IMG/VR virus record: IMGVR_UViG_3300027861_000022
Location: 1 to 64,000 of that record
Strand: one strand, 5' to 3'
Length of the DNA stretch: 64,000 bases
Origin: a virus
Shown: in pieces, positions 46,421 through 54,983 of the stretch
Layout: each line of letters opens with the position of its first letter
How positions within the stretch are numbered: position 1 is the first letter of the stretch
Notes under the pieces: model-generated
Told to the model about the DNA's origin: nothing
What the model saw: only the letters and a program-made list of their open reading frames with translations
The model's database searches: none
Made by a program: the position numbers and the translations under genes

Positions 46421-47256
46421 TTTACTTCCTGTATTTGGATGTTGGGGGTTCTTTCAATTATATAACCGAGGTCATAATCATATTTGGACGAATATACAGC
46501 ATAAGTTATGTTTAGGTCTTCTTGTGCTTTCGACTTTACTTGATTTTTTAGTTTCTTGAACAGTTCTTTGTCTGTTCTTAACTTGTCCTCGCTTATACTA
46601 TAAATATAACATGATTCGCGAGCATTGTCAAGGGAAAAGAACATCTTTTCTTCATTTTTTTCGGCGTCGAACATGCCAATCGTCATTATGCGGTGAGCTT
46701 CCTTGGGTTTCTCTATTTTGCCAATTATTGGCTTTGTATTCTGGAATACATTCAACATGTGGAAGGTTGTTGCGAAAATTTCATTGAGTTTCTCGTGATA
46801 TCCGATGATTGGGGCGCCGCCGAGGATGGTGTCAAGGTGTTCGTTGGAAACAATACAAATGTCATCAAAAACTGCAGAGCGAGCGTACTCTTGGAGCACC
46901 CCAAAGACAATTCTGTCTTGCATTTTTTGAACTTTGTTTAGCAATTCGTGATCCGGCTTGATATAAATGATTGAAATTGGAAGATGTTTGATTTCTTCGA
47001 GAACTCTAAGAGAGGCGCAGGATATTTTCCCAGAACCTCCGACAATGAAAAATGTTTTTCCTTCAACTCCTTTAAAGAACTCGTCCAGCTTTGGAAAGTT
47101 ATGGTTCTCATACTCTTCCGCTGTTCCGAGCTTAATTACATTATAGCACTTATCGCCAGAGATGTCAACATCTATTTTAAATATTTTATATTGAGAATAT
47201 TTCGAGAGTGCGTCTGCTATTCCGCAGCCGGCAGAGCCTAGACCAACAACGTTCAT
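46417..47256 (-). CDS. FtsZ/tubulin-like protein
   Basis: 279 residues. MNVVGLGSAGCGIADALSKY is the FtsZ/tubulin G-loop start (V-V-G-x-G-x-A-G-C), YKIFKIDVDISG the following strand, and FFIVGGSGKISCASLRVLEEI sits where the signature GGGTGSG T-loop lies. ISIIYIKPD and later segments continue the fold. The T-loop deviates from the consensus and the C-terminal activation domain is short, so polymerisation and GTPase activity are uncertain. It overlaps the polymerase gene by 4 bp. Phage tubulins (PhuZ) position DNA; a replication-linked role fits the location. Confidence 0.72.
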   Translation of the reverse strand: MNVVGLGSAGCGIADALSKYSQYKIFKIDVDISGDKCYNVIKLGTAEEYENHNFPKLDEFFKGVEGKTFFIVGGSGKISCASLRVLEEIKHLPISIIYIKPDHELLNKVQKMQDRIVFGVLQEYARSAVFDDICIVSNEHLDTILGGAPIIGYHEKLNEIFATTFHMLNVFQNTKPIIGKIEKPKEAHRIMTIGMFDAEKNEEKMFFSLDNARESCYIYSISEDKLRTDKELFKKLKNQVKSKAQEDLNITYAVYSSKYDYDLGYIIERTPNIQIQEVN

Positions 47257-48437
47257 ACTGTTAACCTCTTCAAATTACCAAAATTTGTTCCAACACTGAC
47301 ATTGACCTTAAATTTTCCCAATGCCGTATTGGAAAAGATTTCTATGATTTCTGGCAGCTTTTCCCTTTCTTCTTCTGAGAGGTCCAGCACAATAGAATCA
47401 TGGATCGGGAAAGCAACATATGATTTGCATCCTTTTAGATGATCGGATACTTTTATCATTTGCCGCAAAACACTTTCAGCGCATGTTGATTGAATGATAT
47501 AATTTAGGGCTGTCCTTTTCTCAGAGGGAATCACCTTGTCCCAAAAGGTTATCACTTGGCCCTCAGTGAAGTACTTTTGTACCACAGAATCTCTATCGTA
47601 AGCACGGCTGGCGAGGTAGTCGTCGCTTTCAGGATTGTACAGCCAAGCAAAAATTCTCTTCTTGGCCTCGTCTCTCGTTCCCAGTCCTCGGAAAACATTC
47701 TGGATATTCCAGTCGTGGAGATCCCCCTCCGGTTGGGGCTTTCCCTGTAGCGCAATGAGCGTCCTTAACTCCGCCGCATTGTAATCAAGCTCCACAAAAT
47801 AATCGTTATGTGGCTCTATGACACAGCGAAGCTCTTTCTTCAAGGTTAAGATCGGGAAGCTCTTGGGCTCTGTTGTCAATCTTCCTGTCTTGGTGCCATA
47901 GATGTTAAACTTGCATGAGTGTGTAATCTGTTTTAAAGTCTTAACAAATTTTCTATGATCGGGCTTGAACATGGAGAGGTTCTTTTGATTTATGTTCAGC
48001 TTCCGATATTTCATGTCCTCGATGATTTCAGACAGCGAGACAAGATAATCGTAGTTCTTGGGCTTCTCGCAATTTTCAAAAACATGCTCGCATATCTGGT
48101 TCTTGACTTGGCAGAACTCAATCAGGAACTTTTCAGGAACCAAATCAAAAAAACAGTTCTCATCAAGCGGTACGCAAGCCGTAGCAAACGATTTGATTAA
48201 TGCCCTTAACTTATCGCTTGAACGCTCCCAGCGCTCCATTAAGGCCTCTGGACACGCCATATCCAAGGTTGCTCCTCCACAATACAGCTTGGCATATTCG
48301 ATGTCTCTGTTTCTGAGGAATCCTGAGTAAGACCAGGTATGAGTCAGGTCTTCTGAGAGGTCTTGGTTGAATGATAGCTCATCGTTTAGATAAACTCCGA
48401 CGCACTCTTTTTTGTCGTCCAGTGTTTGAAAAAGCAA
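47253..48437 (-). CDS. family A DNA polymerase, exonuclease-less
   Basis: 394 residues containing only the polymerase half. GTKTGRLTTEPKSFPIL matches the T-G-R-L/A-T-x(5)-N-L block; motif A is FVELDYNAAELRTL with Asp218; motif B RDEAKKRIFAWLYN; motif C FPIHDSIVLD with His346-Asp347. The first 150 residues show no 3'-5' exonuclease motifs. It is shorter than T7 or PolA polymerases. With DnaE also present (29472-32891), this enzyme may do repair, gap filling, or a specialised step. Adjacent to the FtsZ-like gene and start of the replication block. Confidence 0.88.
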   Translation of the reverse strand: MLFQTLDDKKECVGVYLNDELSFNQDLSEDLTHTWSYSGFLRNRDIEYAKLYCGGATLDMACPEALMERWERSSDKLRALIKSFATACVPLDENCFFDLVPEKFLIEFCQVKNQICEHVFENCEKPKNYDYLVSLSEIIEDMKYRKLNINQKNLSMFKPDHRKFVKTLKQITHSCKFNIYGTKTGRLTTEPKSFPILTLKKELRCVIEPHNDYFVELDYNAAELRTLIALQGKPQPEGDLHDWNIQNVFRGLGTRDEAKKRIFAWLYNPESDDYLASRAYDRDSVVQKYFTEGQVITFWDKVIPSEKRTALNYIIQSTCAESVLRQMIKVSDHLKGCKSYVAFPIHDSIVLDLSEEEREKLPEIIEIFSNTALGKFKVNVSVGTNFGNLKRLTV

Positions 48438-48439
48438 TT

Positions 48440-49759
48440 TTACCCCAATTCTTTTCTGTAAGATTTAACTATTTCTTGAATATATTTATCAAGGTCTTCA
48501 AATGGCAGAGGACTTTGATCTTTATAAAAGTTCTTGTTCAGGTTCCAATAATATGAGCCCTCGAGTGAAGGTATATCTTGGAATACACTACTAATATACC
48601 TCATTGCGCGATGAATGTCAACATATTTCTGATAATCTTGTGCATTTTTTTTGATTTTCGCCAATTCATGGCGATCATAGTTCAAATTCTTTTCCACATT
48701 TTTTAAATCAACGTAGAGATCAACCCAATAAGTTTCTGGGTAATCTTGATCAAACTGGTCTTTTTTAAATTTCTCGCGGGTCACTCGGGTCTGCACGGTG
48801 CAACCGCTAACTGGATTGACCTTTTGAGTTTTAAAGGAAGGGAACCTGCGAGCGTAATCTCTATATGTCGTGAACGCTACATTTTTTAATATTTCCAAAT
48901 CGTTGTTTGATGCTTCGCTGTAATAATCATTGAAGAAGCTGTATAAGCCGAGCCAGCTTTCTCTTCCAGTTATAACCGGCGAAGCAAGATTAACAACGAG
49001 GCGCCATGGTGCGTTGTAGTCCACAAAGAACCCGTACTTTTCCGCTACTCCAACATAATATGAAAAACAAGGATCACTTGCAAAATCTATTTTATCAGAA
49101 TCCTTTGAAAAGTCTAAATTTGCTATTTCGATGCAGAGGGCGCTATTGCGAATATTTGAATTACTGATCAAACAAAAAGAAGAAAAGGTTACAGCGTCAA
49201 GTTGATCAGCTATCATCATCAAATGTTCTTTGAAAACAACCATGAAGCTTTCAAAATCTATAATCTTTTCTTTTTTATTGAATTTTTTAACATATGCTGG
49301 AAAAGATCCTTTGACGACATCTTTTATCCATCTGTTATATTCTACATTTATGTCCTCGTAAGCATTATAAACTTTCATCTCCGAAATAAATGGAATATCG
49401 CTCGAAAGTTTTCCGCTTGCTATATCTCTTTGTATGTGGTTTTTCATTTTTTGAAAAGCTGACTCGATAAAGCTAAAAGAGAATTTGTTTTCATCGTCAA
49501 CCGAGGTCAGAAGACTCTTGTTCGGAATAACTGCATTGAAATCAGTGTCAACTCTGCCATATAAAGAATTTTCAAATATTCGAAAATCTCTGATTGGCAG
49601 CAACTCTTCTCTTAATCCGCTTGCGGGTGCTGGCGTATATGCGATTTGTTTAAACAAAGATCTCTTATAAAAGATTTTGGTGCTCCCGAGGTTGTTTGTC
49701 GCATTCAGGGCCAATCTTTTGTTTAAATTTGCAATTTCTTTTTTAATGTCGAAAGCCAT
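48440..49759 (-). CDS. hypothetical protein, probable virion-associated
   Basis: 439 residues. MAFDIKKEIANLNKRLAL at the start, a mixed alpha-beta body (RDIASGKLSSDIPFISEMKV, VVFKEHLMMIADQLDAVTF) and helical end. It sits between the baseplate genes and the polymerase and has ATAAATAAAGGAG upstream, where the AGGAG is the ribosome binding site. I recognise no domain; by position it most likely belongs to the tail/baseplate set. Confidence 0.68.
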   Translation of the reverse strand: MAFDIKKEIANLNKRLALNATNNLGSTKIFYKRSLFKQIAYTPAPASGLREELLPIRDFRIFENSLYGRVDTDFNAVIPNKSLLTSVDDENKFSFSFIESAFQKMKNHIQRDIASGKLSSDIPFISEMKVYNAYEDINVEYNRWIKDVVKGSFPAYVKKFNKKEKIIDFESFMVVFKEHLMMIADQLDAVTFSSFCLISNSNIRNSALCIEIANLDFSKDSDKIDFASDPCFSYYVGVAEKYGFFVDYNAPWRLVVNLASPVITGRESWLGLYSFFNDYYSEASNNDLEILKNVAFTTYRDYARRFPSFKTQKVNPVSGCTVQTRVTREKFKKDQFDQDYPETYWVDLYVDLKNVEKNLNYDRHELAKIKKNAQDYQKYVDIHRAMRYISSVFQDIPSLEGSYYWNLNKNFYKDQSPLPFEDLDKYIQEIVKSYRKELG

Positions 49760-49773
49760 TTATTCTCCTTTAT

Positions 49774-52700
49774 TTATGTATGGTCACCAATGGATCTGGT
49801 GGCGGTTATATTATAAGCACGTCCCAAGTCAGCAAACCACAGAAAGAGAGGTCGAAGGAACCTAATAATCCTCGGTTTACCCTCGATGTGGGCTGCGAAC
49901 CGCTCTCCGTAAGCCAAGTATAATCTTCGATACCAATGCGGAGCCAGGTGGTCGAGGTAGACTCGCGCCTCTTCCCAGCGATCCGGAATCACGACTCTCG
50001 CGACCCAACAGCGGGGGTTGCCCCTAGGGGTGGGCGTCGAAGAAACAGACGGTTGCCCTGCTGTATCCGGCGATCTCGGTGGTTGCGCAATATCTTTTGT
50101 GGCGGTTCCCGCAGAGGAGGCAATACTGCTGTTATTGCAGTTTGAAGTTGGAGTTGCCCCTGGTAAACTTGGGCAGCCATCGCCGGAGAATTCGAAAAGA
50201 GCCTTGACTTCGGTTTCAAATTTGCCACTTTCTATAAAATTATTAACTTCTGTTATCAAATGATAACCTCCCAAGCCAAGCTGATTTGAAATCGAGCCAA
50301 ACCCTTTGTTGCTCGATCGGTCGTCCGGCAGCCCAAGGCCGTTGCCGAAACCTATTGGATTAACAAAAATGTATTGCCCAGGCCAAAAAATTGTATTTCC
50401 AATTAATTTTAAATTAACATTGTAAGTTGCTGCCAACTGAGCCAACGGATTCAAAGATTCTTGCTGGATCCTAGCCTCTCGCAAATATTGTGCTGAAACT
50501 TTTGAAAAACTAACAGATTTTACAAGACCTCTATCGGCCCCCAGGTAGAGGTGATAGATGCCGTTTTTAAAATCTCTTTCTTCTCGAATCAGCGCGCCTG
50601 GGGCGGGCGGGCCAAGCCCGATATAACTATCCGAGTTCAAGAGATAAAAAACATTTAAATGATAAGAATTTTTTAGAGTCTGCGACTCACTGCTCGCTCT
50701 TTTAGATAAATTAAGTTCGCCGGCGTCGTACTTATCTGGATTTATAATAGCGCTCGCATATCCTGTTTCTGACCACTCTTTCACCTTTTCAAGTGGATTC
50801 CCTCCCAAACTATTTTTTCCTTGAGCAGCAGGATTTCCGTCGAGCTTCTCGCTTGGCAAGCTTATTGCCGTTGTTTTCAGAATAAGTCGGGATATTTCAT
50901 ATAAGGTCGCATCACCGGGGGTCCTAGCTTTCTTTATCGGCGAGTAAGAATCTTGCTCGAGCAACGGGCCCGTACTGGCGGCCTGCGCGTTGCTAAGCTT
51001 CGTGTTAAAATCCTCGGCATTGAACCACAACTGTCGGAATGCTGGACTATCATAACAATCTTTATTCAAGGTGCCTATAACAGCGTCACTAATAAAATCT
51101 CTCAAAAACTCCAAAACAGGATAATTCCTTTTATTGGGGTTAATTACGTTTTCAAGGTACCATTGATTAAATAATTCCAGCGAAATTGGAACATCTGCCA
51201 GGTTTGCTTGAATTGTCTCAGTATCGCCTTTGTCGTTGACTTCTTTAATTGGGAAAGAGGAGAAGAGAAAAATAAAGTTTTCCAATTCAACAGAGGAAAT
51301 GGCGCCTGGGGAGATGAGATCCGTAGAAATATTAACATCGAAGCAGCGCCTGATGACAGCGTTGGCTAGATCTCCAAAATAAAACCATGGGATTAGAATT
51401 TCCTCTTCGGGCTCGCGTGCAAGATTAGAACGTTTCTGCCGGGGCGGAGGTTGATCAACAGAAAGAAATCCGCCGCTTTCCAATTCTGTTTTCTTTTTCT
51501 CCTTCTGTTCCGTTTTGTAGGCTGGTGACTCATTATCTAATGCTGTCGGCGTTACAAACCTCTTTTTTAGATCTTCTTTGATTTCGGCGCGATAGGTTTC
51601 TTGCCTCGCGTTGATGCTATCGATGACGTCTTGTTTAAAAACTTTAAGACCGGTGATATTTCCAGCCGCTGATGTCGAAAAAGCTTCAAAAACTGGGCCG
51701 CTGAAAAAATCTTTTCTGAGAAGTTTCGTGAAATATATAACACATTGTAAGTCATCAATGAGGCTCTCAGTTAAAATGTCCCTCTGAGCTTCATCGATGG
51801 ATTCAATGGCTTTCGTCTGTCTACCTATCAAGGTGTCAGTGCCGCAGGTCTTTTTTAAATCGTGAATCTTTATCAACCTCTCATTAATTTCTTCTTTTGA
51901 TTTGGCGGTTGATAAAATATCCATTCTAGGATCATTCTCTATCGCTTCGAGGCGGGCACGATAAGTTATCGACAATTCAAATGTTCCCTCTTGCGTGAAT
52001 GAAAATTCATGATCGATCAAGGTGAGAAACATGGGTAATTTTTGAGACTTAATAGACTTTAAGAGATTTTTGCTCCGATCTTCATTCCCGGCATCTAAAT
52101 TTGGAGGGGTGGCCCAACCTACCAACGCTTTTATTTCATAAAATTTTGGATCATAAACTATGTTGTTGTTCTCTGTGCAATTCGGCATAGACTCGGGCGG
52201 AGCGGACGGCTGAGCATCGTCTTTGGGCTCAACCGAAGGCCTTAACAATAAGTCCTGGTATTGAAAATTACGGGGCTCTCCTGTTATGGTGCCTTCTCCT
52301 GCGAGGGGTCTTAAAAGTTCGTTAAAACTTTCAAAGAACAAAACGAGAGTTACTTCGATATCATTTCTAACTGTAGCTGGATTTGTAGCATTCAACTTCC
52401 AATCAAAACTTTTTATTCCGACTCCGGATCTGGGTCCCAAAAGGGCATTGCCAAAGTTTATTTCCACTTCGTCGGCCAGTTTGCCTTCTTCGTAATAACT
52501 CTTGTATAAACGGATCATCGGAACCAGTTGAGAAATTTCGTGGGTCTTTATTCCAATAAAATGTTCTGAATTCTCACAATAGGCGAGGCGATTGATTAAG
52601 GTTGTCCCATTTCCGTAAGACAGGTAGATCGATTTGTGATAGCGGGGTAATTTTGCAATCGGTGTCGTGGCCACATTGGCGCTGGTTATTTGGTGGGCCC

Positions 52701-53493
52701 TTACATAGTCGCCGATATTTAGCCTTAGTACACATTGAGCAGTCTCTAGCAACATTGTGGCTCTGGTATCCGGGTCTTTAAAAGCCTCGAGCACTGTGTG
52801 GGCCTCGTCCGAGAGGCGGCCGGCTGCTTGTTCTATCTTTGCGAACTTCAAAATGGGGGCTAGGTCCGGGTTGTCTCCAACCGCTTCTTCGGCATCTTCT
52901 ATTAACTTCTGAGTCTCGGCTCGGAGATCTTTGCGCGCGCTATCTTTTTTGTTGTATAGGTACAAAAGCACATCTTGCATGTCTGTAATAAGAGGAGAGG
53001 CATGCCAGTCATCATAGTTGCCTGTTGTCCTGGCGGTATTATTCCAATCTACCTGGCCCAAGGTTTTTGCTGCTTCTGACTGGCCAACGTTACTGGCTGG
53101 CAAAATATAAATATCTTGGGGTATGCCGAGCAGTTCTGCAACGAATCTGTTTAACTCTTTTACATATCCCTCATAACCGCTTCCGCCGCCTTCGTTGGAT
53201 GTTATAACGAGGTCGTCATGTGTCGTAACCCACTTATCGTAAGCGCCGGGTTTGAGCTTCTCGGCGTCGTCTTTGGTGGGGGGCGCAGGCTTTGCTTGGT
53301 TTATCGTTTTCGCAAAGAAGGCGTCGTAATCTTTAAGAGCGAAGCCGCCTGGCGCTTTCGTAATCCCCAGCCATGGCTCAATTGGGTTTTGTGAGTTATC
53401 AGCGAGGGTTTTCCAATCGCCTTCAAGCGCTGCCCTGAGTGCGTCATCGGCGCCGATAATGTCTTTTTGATTTTCTTCGTAATACTTTCCCAT
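49774..53493 (-). CDS. very large baseplate-type structural protein
   Basis: 1239 residues. The central region has repeated strand-rich blocks (FTQEGTFELSITYRARLEAI, NDIEVTLVLFFESFNELLRP) and the region before the C-terminus has GLGGYHLITEVNNFIESGKFETEVKALF, a pattern common in phage baseplate hub proteins. A Ser/Thr/Pro linker (SSTPTPRGN) separates a C-terminal 75-residue, tryptophan- and arginine-rich segment. It follows the LysM protein in transcription. Assignment as baseplate hub/wedge rests on position and strand pattern. Confidence 0.72.
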   Translation of the reverse strand: MGKYYEENQKDIIGADDALRAALEGDWKTLADNSQNPIEPWLGITKAPGGFALKDYDAFFAKTINQAKPAPPTKDDAEKLKPGAYDKWVTTHDDLVITSNEGGGSGYEGYVKELNRFVAELLGIPQDIYILPASNVGQSEAAKTLGQVDWNNTARTTGNYDDWHASPLITDMQDVLLYLYNKKDSARKDLRAETQKLIEDAEEAVGDNPDLAPILKFAKIEQAAGRLSDEAHTVLEAFKDPDTRATMLLETAQCVLRLNIGDYVRAHQITSANVATTPIAKLPRYHKSIYLSYGNGTTLINRLAYCENSEHFIGIKTHEISQLVPMIRLYKSYYEEGKLADEVEINFGNALLGPRSGVGIKSFDWKLNATNPATVRNDIEVTLVLFFESFNELLRPLAGEGTITGEPRNFQYQDLLLRPSVEPKDDAQPSAPPESMPNCTENNNIVYDPKFYEIKALVGWATPPNLDAGNEDRSKNLLKSIKSQKLPMFLTLIDHEFSFTQEGTFELSITYRARLEAIENDPRMDILSTAKSKEEINERLIKIHDLKKTCGTDTLIGRQTKAIESIDEAQRDILTESLIDDLQCVIYFTKLLRKDFFSGPVFEAFSTSAAGNITGLKVFKQDVIDSINARQETYRAEIKEDLKKRFVTPTALDNESPAYKTEQKEKKKTELESGGFLSVDQPPPRQKRSNLAREPEEEILIPWFYFGDLANAVIRRCFDVNISTDLISPGAISSVELENFIFLFSSFPIKEVNDKGDTETIQANLADVPISLELFNQWYLENVINPNKRNYPVLEFLRDFISDAVIGTLNKDCYDSPAFRQLWFNAEDFNTKLSNAQAASTGPLLEQDSYSPIKKARTPGDATLYEISRLILKTTAISLPSEKLDGNPAAQGKNSLGGNPLEKVKEWSETGYASAIINPDKYDAGELNLSKRASSESQTLKNSYHLNVFYLLNSDSYIGLGPPAPGALIREERDFKNGIYHLYLGADRGLVKSVSFSKVSAQYLREARIQQESLNPLAQLAATYNVNLKLIGNTIFWPGQYIFVNPIGFGNGLGLPDDRSSNKGFGSISNQLGLGGYHLITEVNNFIESGKFETEVKALFEFSGDGCPSLPGATPTSNCNNSSIASSAGTATKDIAQPPRSPDTAGQPSVSSTPTPRGNPRCWVARVVIPDRWEEARVYLDHLAPHWYRRLYLAYGERFAAHIEGKPRIIRFLRPLFLWFADLGRAYNITATRSIGDHT

Positions 53494-53509
53494 AGTTTAA
53501 TGCAGCCCC

Positions 53510-53863
53510 TTATTGACTAAAATAAGTCAATGCCCTCTCGGAATCAACTGGGACCATGATTGTATCGCCGATGTTGACATGGCTCTCCGTTGGAGTTTGA
53601 TTGTACCAAGCAATAAGCCACCACAGTTCAGGATTCCCATAATATTCATATGCCAATTTATAAAATCTATCACCCAGTTTCCAAACATAATTATCATACT
53701 GAATTGATCTTCTTCTCGCGACTGTAAGCTGAGGGAAGCTGGGCGATGCGTATTGAACAACTTGTTTAATGTTCCTGTTATCCAGGAATTCTTGATAAAT
53801 TGATTCGGCGCCTTCGTCGGTTGGGTTATTAAGTAATTTTCTTCTTCCTGAGTATCTTGACAT
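53510..53863 (-). CDS. LysM-type baseplate protein (gp53-like)
   Basis: 117 residues. VWKLGDRFYKLAYEYYGNPELWWLIAWYNQTP followed by VNIGDTIMVPVD is a LysM domain in the form seen in T4 gp53 and related baseplate wedge proteins. The first 55 residues are polar with RRRSIQYDN before the domain. It should help join the baseplate around the tail tube and may contact peptidoglycan. Position between two large baseplate genes agrees. Confidence 0.82.
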   Translation of the reverse strand: MSRYSGRRKLLNNPTDEGAESIYQEFLDNRNIKQVVQYASPSFPQLTVARRRSIQYDNYVWKLGDRFYKLAYEYYGNPELWWLIAWYNQTPTESHVNIGDTIMVPVDSERALTYFSQ

Positions 53864-53897
53864 TTAATGTTTTTCCTTTTTAAAAATTCAGCGCCGA

Positions 53898-54980
53898 CTA
53901 TCGCTGGAAGCGATAAAGTTTATCGCCGATGGCACGATAGTCTTCACTAGTCAACTCCATTCCTGCGGCCTGGCGGGCTTCTGCGATATTCGCTGATAGC
54001 TTTCTTGCGCGGAGTTGCTGTCTATCCGCCTTTTTCCGGGCGCGGTCGATTTGCCTGTCCGAAGTGATCATGTCCGCATCGGCCGCGTCCTGAATCGCTT
54101 TATCAAGGGCGGCATCGAACTGAGCTTCTTCTTCTGCTTCAAAATCTTCGCCACGTCGGGCTTCGTTGGCCGCTCCGAGCCGCGAGATAAAGCGAGAAAA
54201 AGGTAAATTTGGAAACCTCGAAAGCTCATACGGCCATCTGTTGTTGCCATTGTGTCCGATAGTTGTTTGATGTAAGACCGTCATGGTACAGGAAAATTTC
54301 AGTAGTTTAGGCACCAAGTTATCCCCTTTCATGAAACCAACCTCTCTGCCAGAAGTAGCTAGTGAGTCCTCGTTTGATTCAAACCAGCCGGCTTCTAGAT
54401 CTGGCGCGAAAGTTATTCCGTCAAGTGTGACAAGCAACTCTGTGCCGTTCAATCCTCGAATCAGGTTTCGAAATCTGACTTTGATCATCGGCGACTTATT
54501 TATTGTAGAAACAGATCCCAGGGCGGAGTCGGAGCTTCGGCGTTGTTCATATGATGGGTATAACATTCTTGTTAATTCTGCGGCATTAAACATGTTGGTG
54601 GCCGCTTCTTTAAAAGAACCAGCAGGCGCGTCCCAGCCGATGCTTATTTTCCGCGTTGTATTTTTGAAAGTTTGGATTGGATCGTTTCTTCCGTAGACCT
54701 GTTCGCTGTTCCATTCACTGCTAAATTGGTCTTCATATTGAGTGAGCATCGCTTTGAATTTGACGGATACTCCGCTTATAGTTGATGTAAGCCATATATA
54801 ATTATCAAGAGCATTCGCATATTTGTCCGTCGGGTCAGACCAGAATGACCCCTGATCGTCGCCTAGATTACGACCGGAGTGAAATTGCGGATCTATCACT
54901 TGTGGATTTCTTCGTGCCTCTCTTGCTTCGAGTCTTTGGACCTTTCTCGTCGCCTTGTCTTTGCCTGTGTTTTTTGCCAT
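53898..54980 (-). CDS. baseplate/tail-tube-associated protein
   Basis: 360 residues. A basic N-terminus precedes FWSDPTDKYANALDNYIWLTSTISGVSVKFKAM, then SIGWDAPAGSFKEAATNM, MIKVRFRNLI, LLVTLDGITFAPDLEAGWFES and LLKFSCTMTVLH, a tube-like sandwich pattern seen in phage tail-tube-initiator and LysM-partner proteins. The last 90 residues are helical and charged (ARKKADRQQLRARKLSANIA). It lies just before the tape measure in the genome. Exact role unresolved. Confidence 0.7.
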   Translation of the reverse strand: MAKNTGKDKATRKVQRLEAREARRNPQVIDPQFHSGRNLGDDQGSFWSDPTDKYANALDNYIWLTSTISGVSVKFKAMLTQYEDQFSSEWNSEQVYGRNDPIQTFKNTTRKISIGWDAPAGSFKEAATNMFNAAELTRMLYPSYEQRRSSDSALGSVSTINKSPMIKVRFRNLIRGLNGTELLVTLDGITFAPDLEAGWFESNEDSLATSGREVGFMKGDNLVPKLLKFSCTMTVLHQTTIGHNGNNRWPYELSRFPNLPFSRFISRLGAANEARRGEDFEAEEEAQFDAALDKAIQDAADADMITSDRQIDRARKKADRQQLRARKLSANIAEARQAAGMELTSEDYRAIGDKLYRFQR

Positions 54981-54983
54981 TAT

